A stretch of DNA of 49,268 bases from Lentisphaerae bacterium RIFOXYA12_FULL_48_11 (GCA_001804885.1 MHBM01000111.1:1-49268), one strand, 5' to 3'; shown: positions 1 to 7,934, counted from the stretch's first letter. Translations and numbers: made by a program. The notes: generated by a model not told the origin, from the sequence alone.

Positions 1-1
1 T

Positions 2-160
2 GTTGTGTGCTGGAACCATTGTACATTGAGGATAGGTTGGCCGCTTTTCCGGAAAAGTTCACACTTCTACTGTAAGATGCACTTTATTGAAGATGGTAAT
101 TTGCTGGAAAAAGCGGATATACCGTCTATTTTTGAGGGAAGGAAGGATAAGTATTTATAG
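2..160 (+). CDS. C-terminal fragment of an unrecognised protein (5' truncated by window edge)
   Basis: One frame is open from the window edge to a TAG at 158-160, giving 52 residues that end in a charged segment (EGRKDKYL). It could be the tail of a longer gene that begins left of the window. A GGGAGG-like ribosome site and a GTG follow shortly after at 182, which fits a gene boundary here. No domain is recognisable and an open stretch this short can occur by chance. Confidence 0.35.
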   Translation, partial: VVCWNHCTLRIGWPLFRKSSHFYCKMHFIEDGNLLEKADIPSIFEGRKDKYL

Positions 161-181
161 TTTTCGGGGAGGTAATATAGC

Positions 182-488
182 GTGACCTATCCAACTATTA
201 CAGAGATACCGAAGTTAAGAGAACAGGCCGTAATAAGCCGAATTTTGATGTTCTTGACTATCGGAAATGAATGTCAGGAAAGTTCACACTTCAGTAGAAG
301 GGCGAACATATCAACTGCTTTTTGCAGGAAAGAGAGTGAAGGATTATGCCAACACCTTTGCCTATCAGTTATCATTGGCAGATAAGTCTTACCGATTACC
401 CCGATATTGCGTAAGTCGTTTTTCCAATGTCGCCCCTATTCTATCGAGAAGATTCTTCTGCCATGAACCGGTAATATCCGGCGGATAA
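182..488 (+). pseudogene. Possible frameshifted small gene
   Basis: A GTG at 182 sits about 10 nt after a GGGAGG-like ribosome-binding site. Its frame gives 67 residues. A second, overlapping frame opens near 258 and continues through residues such as RKVHTSVEGRTYQLLF and FAGKRVKDYANTFAYQL, which look more protein-like than the tail of the first frame. A single +1 frameshift near 258-270 would join them. The downstream frame then runs into the convergent nuclease gene. I recognise no family. This is either a decayed cargo gene or a chance pair of open frames. Confidence 0.2.
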
Positions 489-835
489 AGAGGAATAACA
501 TCAAATTGGTTCTGCTGATAAACCCTCAGTTTATGTCTTGTCCTTTCGATATAGTCCTGCTTACCGTTTATACCGAAATATTCGATAAGTGGGCCGCACT
601 GCAGCGCAAAATCCGCATACCAGATTCTTGTTTTGCCATCATCAATAACAGCAATTGGTTTTTCATAAATATGTGGAATGTGTCGCTGATGAAGTAACTC
701 TCCGATTTGCCTCTCTGCCCTGGACTTATAACGTGGTCTTGTGCAGACATGAGAGGGAACGCCATCTTCAAAGTCATAAGCCATAAAAGAGAGAAGACGA
801 ACGTCTATATAAGTTTTCCGGTATACCGAATTCAT
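389..835 (-). CDS. Small PD-(D/E)XK-type endonuclease-like protein
   Basis: The product is 148 residues. The segment from Glu41 (SRAERQIGELLHQR) through Asp75 (WYADFAL) to Glu85 (LIEYFG) follows the order of the restriction-endonuclease-like fold seen in VSR/DUF559-type proteins: a helix with Glu, a beta strand with Asp, then a strand with Glu. The usual trailing Lys is not obvious, so catalytic activity is uncertain. The family cuts or processes DNA and is common as mobile-element cargo. It is divergent from the NERD gene at 860. No clear Shine-Dalgarno precedes the chosen ATG, and Met18 is an alternative start. Confidence 0.6.
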   Translation of the reverse strand: MNSVYRKTYIDVRLLSFMAYDFEDGVPSHVCTRPRYKSRAERQIGELLHQRHIPHIYEKPIAVIDDGKTRIWYADFALQCGPLIEYFGINGKQDYIERTRHKLRVYQQNQFDVIPLYPPDITGSWQKNLLDRIGATLEKRLTQYRGNR

Positions 836-859
836 TACCGGAAAGTATTTAAGTGATGG

Positions 860-1321
860 ATGTTTTTAAGAATGGGCATGAAAAATAAGAAAATACGAGA
901 ATGGCAGAAGGCTGAACAGGTAGTCGCAAGACTTTTAACAGAACTGCTGACTGACGGGTGCCTTGTCGTGAATGACATCAAGTTCAAGTATGGGAATATT
1001 GATCACCTTGTCATCAGGCCAGATGGATTTGTATTCAACATCGAGACCAAGGCCCATAGAGGGGTCGTCACTACTGATGGCAAGCAACTTCTTCTCAACG
1101 GAAAACCGTTCAAAAAGAATTATTTCTGCCAAATGAACCGTACGATTCGTTGGGAACGCCGGATCATGCAGCAATTATGGGGCAAGAACACCTGGATGAT
1201 TGCGGTTATCGTGTTTCCGAATGCCGATGTGAGAATAAATAAATCAATAAAACGTATAAACGTCATATCCGCCGATAAGCTGCTTTCCTTTATTCGGTCA
1301 TATTCCAACCCAAAACGATGA
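860..1321 (+). CDS. NERD-domain (nuclease-related) protein
   Basis: The product is 153 residues and is nearly all one NERD domain. It begins with a helix (AEQVVARLLTELL), then NDIKFKYGNIDHLVI with Asp48, then FVFNIETKAHRG with Glu62 and Lys64, which together make the D...ExK nuclease signature. NERD proteins are predicted nucleases of the PD-(D/E)XK superfamily found with plasmids and islands. There is no fused helicase or kinase domain. Met5 or Met7 could be the real start, because no strong ribosome-binding site is visible before 860. Confidence 0.75.
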   Translation: MFLRMGMKNKKIREWQKAEQVVARLLTELLTDGCLVVNDIKFKYGNIDHLVIRPDGFVFNIETKAHRGVVTTDGKQLLLNGKPFKKNYFCQMNRTIRWERRIMQQLWGKNTWMIAVIVFPNADVRINKSIKRINVISADKLLSFIRSYSNPKR

Positions 1322-1519
1322 GAAGTCGGGTTGCCGCGCGTTACAATCCCGGCGCTTCCCATGTTCACCCCATTGCTTCCGTAGATGTTCCGTTAACTCT
1401 GGATTATGATTTACGTCGAAATCACTTCATGAAGTCGGATTGGTGAAAGAAATCCGGCAGTTGAGGTGAATAATCGCAAACCGACAACGTACATGTTTAT
1501 GAAAAGGAGGATTAATTAC

Positions 1520-1915
1520 ATGGCAAATCTAAACAAAGTATTCCTCATCGGCAATCTGACAAAGGATCCTGAACTTCGATATACGCCATCTGGACGGCCT
1601 GTCACAAATCTCAGCATGGCAATCAACCGAAAATATAAAACAACAGATGGGAAAGAAAAAGATGAGGTTTGTTTCGCGGATGTGGTTGCCTGGAACAAAC
1701 AGGCCGAAGCTTGTGCGGATCATCTCTCAAAAGGATCGCCTGTTTTCGTTGAGGGTCGGCTCCAATACGAGACTTGGGAAAAGGATGGAGAAAAGAAAAA
1801 CAGGCTAAGGGTAATAGCCGAAAGAATTCAGTTTCTCTCCAGGGCAAAGAAGGAAACAGAAACACTACCCGAAGACAATAATGATGGTGACAGCGAACCC
1901 GCATCAAACGAATAA
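1520..1915 (+). CDS. ssb: Single-stranded DNA-binding protein, accessory type
   Basis: The 131-residue product starts MANLNKVFLIGNLTKDPELR and carries a complete OB-fold SSB domain (about 1-105), including the FADVVAWNKQAE and VEGRLQYETW strands. An AGGAGG at 1505-1510 fixes the ATG at 1520 rather than an upstream in-frame ATG at 1466. The tail is short and acidic (NDGDSEPASNE) and lacks the canonical DDDIPF-like tip that recruits partner proteins. With its position among cargo genes, this suggests the element's own SSB rather than the chromosomal one. Confidence 0.9.
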   Translation: MANLNKVFLIGNLTKDPELRYTPSGRPVTNLSMAINRKYKTTDGKEKDEVCFADVVAWNKQAEACADHLSKGSPVFVEGRLQYETWEKDGEKKNRLRVIAERIQFLSRAKKETETLPEDNNDGDSEPASNE

Positions 1916-1960
1916 CGCCTTTTTATTAACACATAACAACCAAATACCGGAGGACAGACA

Positions 1961-2467
1961 ATGAAAACATCAGCAAACAATCCCCAGACCAGCAATTCCT
2001 CAGAACTCCGTCCTGGCATCTATCGCAACCGAAACGGAAACCAGCGGCTTCTTTTCGCTGTAATCGACCGGCGTTGTATCTATGGCATGGGCGATATCAA
2101 TTCACGGCTTATTCACTTGACCACCTGTTCTCCAAAAACATTTATCGAAAGCGCAGGCATGAAATTCATCCGGCAATTCAAGGTTGAAGAAATAGCCTCC
2201 GTGAAAACAAAATTCGTGCCTTTGGCATCATGCCGGACAGCAAACAAAGCAGAAAGGAATCTGTTCTTCAGCCTTCAGGGTCTGGGAGATCTGATTGAAG
2301 CCATGGGCGCTGAAACTTCGGCAATGGAAGAAGAAACATCTGTTGTGCAGGAGAAATACGAGAACGGTCATCAGAATACAAGCTGGTATAAACGGATGTC
2401 TGACTGGTTTATAATTTTCTTCAGACCTTCAAGGAATGGTTTAGGACCGGTTATCAACCAAACATGA
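1961..2467 (+). CDS. Hypothetical element-borne protein
   Basis: The product is 168 residues, preceded by GGAGG about 8 nt before the ATG. It is soluble-looking, with a basic aromatic N-terminal half (GIYRNRNGNQRLLFAVIDRR) followed by a mixed region rich in Ala and Glu, and a short hydrophobic stretch near the C-terminus (DWFIIFF). I recognise no family. It lies 45 bp downstream of ssb on the same strand and is followed closely by a small membrane protein gene, so it is probably part of an ssb-led transcript. Confidence 0.65.
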   Translation: MKTSANNPQTSNSSELRPGIYRNRNGNQRLLFAVIDRRCIYGMGDINSRLIHLTTCSPKTFIESAGMKFIRQFKVEEIASVKTKFVPLASCRTANKAERNLFFSLQGLGDLIEAMGAETSAMEEETSVVQEKYENGHQNTSWYKRMSDWFIIFFRPSRNGLGPVINQT

Positions 2468-2498
2468 ATAACAATGCAATCCTTCATAGGGAGCAAAC

Positions 2499-2837
2499 AT
2501 GAGCACAATTTTTTTCGTAGGGTATTTTATGGGCATTGCGGCTGTGGCATTCGTACTGATAATAAAAGAAGCCATAAAGGATCATCTGGACCTTGCAAAT
2601 CCAATCATACTATACAGCTCAGTAGGGGCGTCTTTCATCGGAATTATCACTTTAGGCGACAAATGGATTGATCCGATCCTTATAATATATTCTACCATAA
2701 CAATACCTTTTATCTTTCCATACCTGTTTGAGTGCTTATCACTCCAGAAACCAGCTAAGCCAAACATTCGAAATCGCAGACAGAAAGTTCTTCCTGAAAC
2801 AAAAACAAGCCAGACATCCAAGCGAGGTGAACAATGA
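2499..2837 (+). CDS. Small membrane protein, unknown function
   Basis: The product is 112 residues with three hydrophobic segments at about residues 2-22, 36-54 and 58-76, followed by a basic tail (IRNRRQKVLPETK) likely to be cytoplasmic. An AGGGAG motif lies just before the ATG. Its stop overlaps the start of the radical SAM gene by four bases (ATGA at 2834-2837), so the two are probably translationally coupled. No family is recognised. Confidence 0.6.
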   Translation: MSTIFFVGYFMGIAAVAFVLIIKEAIKDHLDLANPIILYSSVGASFIGIITLGDKWIDPILIIYSTITIPFIFPYLFECLSLQKPAKPNIRNRRQKVLPETKTSQTSKRGEQ

Positions 2838-3625
2838 GAAAGCAAAATATCACCGGAACACGTGAATGGGCATGCAAAACTTTTAATATCTGCCTGGGCT
2901 GTCCACACGGTTGCCTGTATTGCTGGGCATGCAGCAATGCTGTCAGGTTTGGCAGGATCTCCCCGGAAGGATGGAGGAAACAGAGAATTCTCTGTGATAA
3001 TCTTCCGCGCGCAGGCAAAGGAAAACCCACAAAAATCATGTTCCCCTCAACCCATGACATAAATCTTGAGAATCTCGGGTTTTGCCTTGGAGCATTGGAC
3101 AAAATGCTGAATCGCGGGCATTTTGTACTTGTTGTGTCGAAACCGAATGTGGATTGCATCCATGCAATTTGTAAAAGATATACGAAATTCAAGGAAAAGA
3201 TGTTATTTCGGTTTACAATAGGCAGTCTTGATAACAACATTCTGAAGTTCTGGGAGCCAAACGCTCCGAGTGTGGAAGAAAGGCTGCTTTCCCTGGAACT
3301 GGCCCATAATATGGGATACAAAACGAGCATATCATGCGAACCTATGCTGGATTGCGACGTTGGGAAGGTTATTTCTGCAACGCTGCCGTTTGTTTCCGAT
3401 TCAATCTGGATAGGTCAAATGAATCAAGCCAAGCAGAGACTGAAACTCAACGGTGCAGGACAAGAAGCGCTACAGAAAGCGGACGAACTTCTCAAGGCGC
3501 AGAATCTTGATTTTATTAAGGACTTGTACGATCAATACAAAGACAATTCCAAGATCAAATGGAAAGACAGCATTAAAAAGATGCTGGACTTGGACAGGCC
3601 GACAAAACCGGGAATGGATGTATAG
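2834..3625 (+). CDS. Radical SAM protein, SplB/COG1533-like
   Basis: The 263-residue product has Cys20, Cys23, Cys27, Cys30 and Cys33 in the segment NICLGCPHGCLYCWACS. C23-x3-C27-x2-C30 is the canonical radical SAM motif that binds the 4Fe-4S cluster used to cleave S-adenosylmethionine. The following layout (KIMFPSTHDI, then LVVSKPN, then SISCEPMLD) resembles proteins grouped with spore photoproduct lyase and phage-borne radical SAM enzymes. The substrate cannot be inferred; a role in DNA or nucleotide modification would suit the cargo context. It is translationally coupled to the upstream membrane protein gene. Confidence 0.8.
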   Translation: MRKQNITGTREWACKTFNICLGCPHGCLYCWACSNAVRFGRISPEGWRKQRILCDNLPRAGKGKPTKIMFPSTHDINLENLGFCLGALDKMLNRGHFVLVVSKPNVDCIHAICKRYTKFKEKMLFRFTIGSLDNNILKFWEPNAPSVEERLLSLELAHNMGYKTSISCEPMLDCDVGKVISATLPFVSDSIWIGQMNQAKQRLKLNGAGQEALQKADELLKAQNLDFIKDLYDQYKDNSKIKWKDSIKKMLDLDRPTKPGMDV

Positions 3626-3656
3626 CTAACAAATGTATCCCATTATGGAGGTCAAG

Positions 3657-3845
3657 ATGTCAAAGAAATCGAAAACAAGGCCGCTCGGCATGTATAAGGG
3701 TATAGACACCACCAAGCACGCGGGTGAAGACCCATATGATTATCTCGACAGAATGGATGATGCGGCAGCAAAATGGGAACAGGACAATATTCCAGATGAA
3801 GTGTTGAAAGAAGTTTTTCACCAAATCAACCCAGGGAAGCGGTAA
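3657..3845 (+). CDS. Small hypothetical protein
   Basis: The product is 62 residues from the ATG at 3657. A GGAGG centred near 3648 selects this start over an in-frame ATG at 3633. The sequence is polar, with a basic N-terminus (MSKKSKTRPLGMYKG) and an acidic middle (DPYDYLDRMDDAAAKWEQD). It has no recognisable domain and follows the radical SAM gene by 31 bp on the same strand, so it is likely the last gene of that operon before the convergent integrase. Confidence 0.5.
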   Translation: MSKKSKTRPLGMYKGIDTTKHAGEDPYDYLDRMDDAAAKWEQDNIPDEVLKEVFHQINPGKR

Positions 3846-3891
3846 AAGACCGGCTAATTGATTTTTTGCACCCAAAAACACCAAATGAGTA

Positions 3892-5244
3892 TTACTTCTT
3901 CTTAGCCTTCTTCTGCTTTTTGGAAACAGACTCAAACGATAAGGTCGGTAAGCCAGCAATTGCTTTAGCCTTCTGCTCATCACCAGCATGACTGTACAAC
4001 GCCGTCATGGCAGGGCTGCCATGGCCCACAAGTTCCATAATTGCAACCTGAGGCACATGATTAGCCGCACATAGGCTTACGAAGCTATGCCGTAGAGAAT
4101 GAAAACCAACCCGAACAATGGCCCGCCGTCTATGACCATTTGTTGCCTGTTCCTGTGTCGCTATGCTGCAACTTTGAAAAAACGCCTGTATTTGTTTCGT
4201 AATTGCGCTCTGGTCAACTAAATAGATTTTTCTATCTTCAGGAAACAAATATTCACCATGTGAAGTTATGTGAAGTTCATTCAAGAGAGCGCGAAGAACA
4301 GGATGTATCGGCAAACGTACCTTTTTATTCAAACGTCTTGTCTTCATGGGCATGATTTCAATAAACCCATCCTTCAACCGCACTGCATCCCAGCGCAGAT
4401 TTACAACATCACCAAGCCTCATACCCGTATAAAGTCCCAAAGCAATCATGTAACGCATGTTTCCCTTGGCACATTGACAAACTTTTGCCAGTTCTTCTGG
4501 CGTAAAATTGCGACGCCCCTCCTGTTCCTTTTCCATCATCGGAATGTCTCGCCAGATATTGGTCAACAAACCAGCCCTATTTTCTATAATATCGAACATG
4601 CTGCGCAAAAACTTGATGTGTGCATTGTAAGTGCCGGGAGAAACATGCGAATCCCATAAATCAGCGGCATAATCTTCCGCCATTGGCGGAGTAATTTCGT
4701 GCAAGTATTGGACTTGTTGTTTTGATATCCATTTTTCAAACCGCTTCCAGATGGCAGAATAGCCTTCCATAGTACGATCCCCTGGATTTCTCTTTCTGGG
4801 ACTACTTGTCCAAGATTGCCACGACTCAGAAATTGAAAGTTTTGTGGATTGTCCCTGCAATAACTGAGTAGCGATTTTCCGCCGGATTTTGTCTGCTTCG
4901 TGTGGTTCTTTTATTTTCGAAAGATAGGAAATGATAACATCTTGAACATCTTGCCATTTATTTGAATCGGTCAGTTGTGATGATGTTCCATGGAGAAGGC
5001 GTTTTGCAAAAGACTGCTTTTGCGGCAATTGATCTTCTTTTGGCATTGCTTCCAACGCTTGAATAAGATTCTCAAAAATTCTTTCAATTGATAGACTCCC
5101 CTTTTCTGCTGCAATCATGTCAGACATGGCATCTTGTGCTTCACTTTTCTTTGTCTTCTTAGTGCTACGCCAGTAGTCTTTACCATTAATCTGAAACCGA
5201 GCTACCCAATAAGGAGACCCTTCTTTCTTCAGAAGCTGCGGCAT
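3892..5244 (-). CDS. int: Tyrosine recombinase (integrase)
   Basis: The 450-residue product has the phage-integrase layout. An N-terminal arm-binding-like segment (SPYWVARFQINGKDYWR) is followed by a SAM-like core-binding domain around residues 150-250. The catalytic domain contains GLYTGMRLGDVVNLRW (first Arg), HSLRHSFVSL (His-x-x-Arg), ELVGHGS (His) and ALYSHAG with the nucleophile Tyr417. All expected catalytic residues are present, so it is probably active. The tail is very basic (KKQKKAKKK). It starts about 200 bp from the 3' end of tRNA-Arg and is the likely recombinase that placed the element there. Confidence 0.95.
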   Translation of the reverse strand: MPQLLKKEGSPYWVARFQINGKDYWRSTKKTKKSEAQDAMSDMIAAEKGSLSIERIFENLIQALEAMPKEDQLPQKQSFAKRLLHGTSSQLTDSNKWQDVQDVIISYLSKIKEPHEADKIRRKIATQLLQGQSTKLSISESWQSWTSSPRKRNPGDRTMEGYSAIWKRFEKWISKQQVQYLHEITPPMAEDYAADLWDSHVSPGTYNAHIKFLRSMFDIIENRAGLLTNIWRDIPMMEKEQEGRRNFTPEELAKVCQCAKGNMRYMIALGLYTGMRLGDVVNLRWDAVRLKDGFIEIMPMKTRRLNKKVRLPIHPVLRALLNELHITSHGEYLFPEDRKIYLVDQSAITKQIQAFFQSCSIATQEQATNGHRRRAIVRVGFHSLRHSFVSLCAANHVPQVAIMELVGHGSPAMTALYSHAGDEQKAKAIAGLPTLSFESVSKKQKKAKKK

Positions 5245-5322
5245 ATTTCGTTCTCCAAGTGAATATGTATATCCATGTTGTTTTTAGTAGAATATGACAG
5301 AAAACATAAGAAATCAAACCTT

Positions 5323-5346
5323 AAACGTAGAAATAAACGTAGAAAT
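5323..5346 (+). repeat. Two tandem 12-bp direct repeats between integrase and tRNA
   Basis: AAACGTAGAAAT occurs twice back to back at 5323-5334 and 5335-5346. The position, between the integrase start and the attachment tRNA, is where tyrosine integrases often have arm-type binding sites. This role is inferred; only the repeat itself is seen. Confidence 0.5.
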
Positions 5347-5447
5347 AACCCGCAATACAAGGCCGAACACGACCAACTCACAAAGGTAAAACAGACACAA
5401 CAATCACAAAAGCATGTAATTTGCTTGGGATATTGCATGTATTTAGG

Positions 5448-5524
5448 TGGCGTACCTGGCTGGAGTTGAACCAGCAACCTTCTGATCCGTAGTCAGATGC
5501 TCTGTCCAATTGAGCTACAGGTAC
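5448..5524 (-). tRNA. tRNA-Arg (anticodon ACG)
   Basis: The minus strand folds as a complete cloverleaf: acceptor GTACCTG pairing with CAGGTAC, D-arm starting GCTC, anticodon loop CTACGGA with anticodon ACG, T-arm GCTGG-TTCAACT-CCAGC, discriminator G and an encoded CCA. ACG is read as ICG after wobble deamination and decodes CGN Arg codons. The 3' end faces the integrase gene, so this tRNA is the probable attB of the element to its left. Confidence 0.95.
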
Positions 5525-5583
5525 ACACTTGAAAAACCGCCGGATGTTAGGCAAAGACTTCAGCGTTTGCAATAAGTATTTCC

Positions 5584-6228
5584 CTAAATGGTCCGCTTTA
5601 CTGTTTTGATAACGCGATTACAGCGTCGGCACACGTAAGCACGACCATGAATTTTCTGTAACGGAGAACTACAATAAGGGCACTTCCCCTCCTTCAGCGT
5701 GTCAGCTTGGGAAATACCTTCCATAAACTCATCAAGTCGCATGGTTTTCTGAGCAAATCCGGACTCAAACTGTGCCACAGGCTTGTTCCCATCAGAAGCT
5801 TTCGTTCCTGTTGAGGCCACTTCTGCATCAACCTTTTCATCAGAAACTTCCGGCTGCTCAACATTAGCAGCAGCACCCGGGATAACCAACTGGCCGCCAC
5901 ACTCAGGACACTCCACAACTGTACCTGCAAGTTGAAGGTAATATTCGTCTTCAATTTCAAGATTCACGGAACAGGATGGACATGGTAATGCCAGCTTTTC
6001 AGGCAGGCGCAGGCCCGTCTCACAATTCGGGCATGAGACCACTTCATTCCTGAGTTCGTAAGGAGCAGACAACTCGGAACAACACGACGGACACAGAAAC
6101 CTTAGAACAGGCAAAGGAACCTGAACCTCCGCCTTGCAGGAGGGGCAGGAAAAAGTCTGTCCCACCGCCACTTCCGAGACAGACAAACTCAATGAGCATC
6201 CCTGGCATTTGAACAAAACATCACTCAT
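5584..6228 (-). CDS. Multi-zinc-ribbon protein
   Basis: The product is 214 residues. About ten CxxC knuckles pair into four or five zinc ribbons (for example CQGCSLSL with CPSCKAEV, CPSCCSEL with CPNCETGL, CPSCSVNL with CPECGGQL, and a C-terminal CPYCSSPL with CRRCNRVI). The final ribbon follows a flexible acidic linker around residues 115-165. A GGAAGG motif 8 nt upstream selects the ATG at 6228 over an in-frame ATG at 6267. There is no membrane segment. The function is unknown; it may be an adaptor or regulator. Ribbons of the same style are found at the N-terminus of the kinase at 10589. It is the last gene of the lgt-to-UDG run. Confidence 0.75.
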   Translation of the reverse strand: MSDVLFKCQGCSLSLSVSEVAVGQTFSCPSCKAEVQVPLPVLRFLCPSCCSELSAPYELRNEVVSCPNCETGLRLPEKLALPCPSCSVNLEIEDEYYLQLAGTVVECPECGGQLVIPGAAANVEQPEVSDEKVDAEVASTGTKASDGNKPVAQFESGFAQKTMRLDEFMEGISQADTLKEGKCPYCSSPLQKIHGRAYVCRRCNRVIKTVKRTI

Positions 6229-6271
6229 TAGTGATTCCTTCCAATCACTCACCAAAATCCCGCACACGACA

Positions 6272-7048
6272 CTATCGCTTTTTCACAGGCGGCGGCGTAC
6301 GACCCAGATGCCTCAAAACCTCCTGCAAGTCATCCCAGACTTCTTTCTTTGCAGGTGGATTACGCAACAAATACGCAGGATGATACGTCGGCATCAGGTC
6401 GATACCCTCAAAAGAAAGCCACTTTCCCCGCAATTTGGTAATGCCTGTGGTAAGATTAAGTAATCCTTTAACAGCGGTAGATCCAAGGGCAATAATCACT
6501 TTGGGCTTAATCACTGCAATCTGTGCCTTCAAAAATGGCAAACACACTTCCATCTCATCAGGCATCGGAGGTCGATTATCAGGAGGCCTGCATTTTAAAA
6601 TGTTCCCGATAAAAACTTCTTCACGCTTGTACCCCATGGCCTCAATCATTTTTGTCAGAAGCTGTCCTGCTCTCCCGACAAATGCAAGCCCCTGCAAATC
6701 TTCATCAGCACCCGGCGCCTCCCCAACAAACATGATCTCAGGACTGACAGATCCTTGCCCTGGAACAACATTCGTGCGGGACTTATGGAGAGAGCACTTT
6801 TTACAGGCGGCAATGGATGCCTTTATTTCCTCCAACCCTGTAGTTCCCGGCAAATGTTCATGATTGACCTGCCGGTGTAGTGAGGCAATTTTGACAGCTT
6901 CCTTAGACACGGGCACAGTAGCTTTTTTTGGCATAACTCCCAGCTCATTCAAAACTTCAACAGGAACCTCCACCATACCTCGCCCAGCATCCCGTTCATT
7001 TTCAAGATACTGCACAAAGTCACTCAGGACATGGTTGAGCGATGACAT
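6272..7048 (-). CDS. udg: Uracil-DNA glycosylase, family 4/5-like with Fe-S cluster
   Basis: The 258-residue product has the four cluster cysteines of the family (CKKC, then KCRPPDNR, then EVCLPFL). Motif A is VGEAPGADED and motif B is PTYHPAYLLR. The enzyme removes uracil from DNA to start base-excision repair. An N-terminal extension of about 70 residues precedes the domain, resembling the tail seen when these enzymes associate with DNA polymerase. A GGGAGG places the start at ATG 7048; a GTG at 7072 is the alternative. It lies 25 bp after pssA. Confidence 0.9.
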   Translation of the reverse strand: MSSLNHVLSDFVQYLENERDAGRGMVEVPVEVLNELGVMPKKATVPVSKEAVKIASLHRQVNHEHLPGTTGLEEIKASIAACKKCSLHKSRTNVVPGQGSVSPEIMFVGEAPGADEDLQGLAFVGRAGQLLTKMIEAMGYKREEVFIGNILKCRPPDNRPPMPDEMEVCLPFLKAQIAVIKPKVIIALGSTAVKGLLNLTTGITKLRGKWLSFEGIDLMPTYHPAYLLRNPPAKKEVWDDLQEVLRHLGRTPPPVKKR

Positions 7049-7073
7049 AGAAACATCCACCTCCCAAACCACC

Positions 7074-7934
7074 TTAATCCTCGCCTAAACCGGCATCTTT
7101 AACAAGAGAATCAGAGGATCCATTAGCAGTGGTTCCATTTTTTTTGGCGTCCATACGGGCCTTGCGCACTGCCATACCCTTCACAAACAACGGCCCGAGA
7201 AAGATATACGCAACCCCCATCACAAGCAGAATGATTGCAACTCGCACGGAAAAAGTTTTCACGGGACAAAACAACAGCCCGACGAGAATGGCAGTTGGAA
7301 TAAAAATAGTCGCCTTTTTCGAAGGCTTCGGATAACGCAGGTTTGACACCTGCAGAACTATGAAGATCAGAATACCTGCAAGGAAAAGAGTTGCCACTTT
7401 ACCCTGATCCAAAGAAAACCTGTCATAAGGCGGAGTCTGACTTATGAAAACAAACAACGCAACCCATGAAGCATTGGCAGTGATGGGCAAACCGGCATAC
7501 CCCCCCTGCCCACGAAGTGGATCCTTGACCTTAAATCTGGCAAGCCGACATACGCCCGAAACCGCAACCGCAGATGGAAGCAGAACACGAAGAACCTCGT
7601 CCTTACTCTGCAAGGTAACAGCAAAAATCAGGATTGCAGGAGCAATCCCAAAAGCTGTCAGATCCACATATGTGTCAAGCTCGGCACCAAACTCGCTGGA
7701 CCCTTTGAGCATTCTTGCAAGATTGCCGTCCAATCCATCCAAAATCAGAGCCGACATAATTAACTGCGCAGAGAGCCGGAAAAGGTGCGGATTTGTCGTC
7801 CTGATTCCCTCAAATGTAACCAGAATACTGAGAAATCCGGAAAGCATGGCCATCAGCGTAATAATTGTCGGAACAAACTGGCGCCAGCTCACAAGAACTG
7901 GGTCAGGATCCCTTGCAAAACCAAGCCATTTCAC
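7074..7934 (-). CDS. pssA: CDP-diacylglycerol--serine O-phosphatidyltransferase
   Basis: The 286-residue integral membrane product carries the CDP-alcohol phosphotransferase signature, DGLDGNLARMLKGSSEFGAELDTYVD. This contains the D-G-x2-A-R, G-x3-D and final D residues that bind Mg and CDP-lipid. Multiple hydrophobic segments follow. It makes phosphatidylserine from CDP-diacylglycerol and serine. The start is GTG, with AAGGAG about 13 nt upstream. It follows psd by 15 bp, so the two successive steps of phosphatidylethanolamine synthesis are co-transcribed. The C-terminal extension (KKNGTTANGSSDS) is hydrophilic. Confidence 0.92.
   Translation of the reverse strand: MKWLGFARDPDPVLVSWRQFVPTIITLMAMLSGFLSILVTFEGIRTTNPHLFRLSAQLIMSALILDGLDGNLARMLKGSSEFGAELDTYVDLTAFGIAPAILIFAVTLQSKDEVLRVLLPSAVAVSGVCRLARFKVKDPLRGQGGYAGLPITANASWVALFVFISQTPPYDRFSLDQGKVATLFLAGILIFIVLQVSNLRYPKPSKKATIFIPTAILVGLLFCPVKTFSVRVAIILLVMGVAYIFLGPLFVKGMAVRKARMDAKKNGTTANGSSDSLVKDAGLGED

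Larger units (their letters stand above)
1..5450. mobile_element. Right end of an integrative element inserted at tRNA-Arg
   Basis: A tyrosine integrase gene lies about 200 bp from the 3' end of a tRNA-Arg gene and is transcribed away from it, the usual arrangement of a tRNA-targeting genomic island. The genes to its left are typical cargo: two small nuclease-like proteins, an SSB, a radical SAM protein and several unknown short proteins. Right of the tRNA the content becomes ordinary housekeeping. I searched by eye for a second copy of the tRNA 3' end between 1 and 5300 and found none, so the other end should lie left of the window. No conjugation or phage structural genes are visible here, so the class of element is unknown. 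Confidence 0.65.

Noticed and set aside
5378..5572. 64-codon minus-strand ORF spanning the tRNA-Arg
   Set aside because: Its translation (PVAQLDRASDYGSEGC) is the well-known artefact of reading through a tRNA gene.
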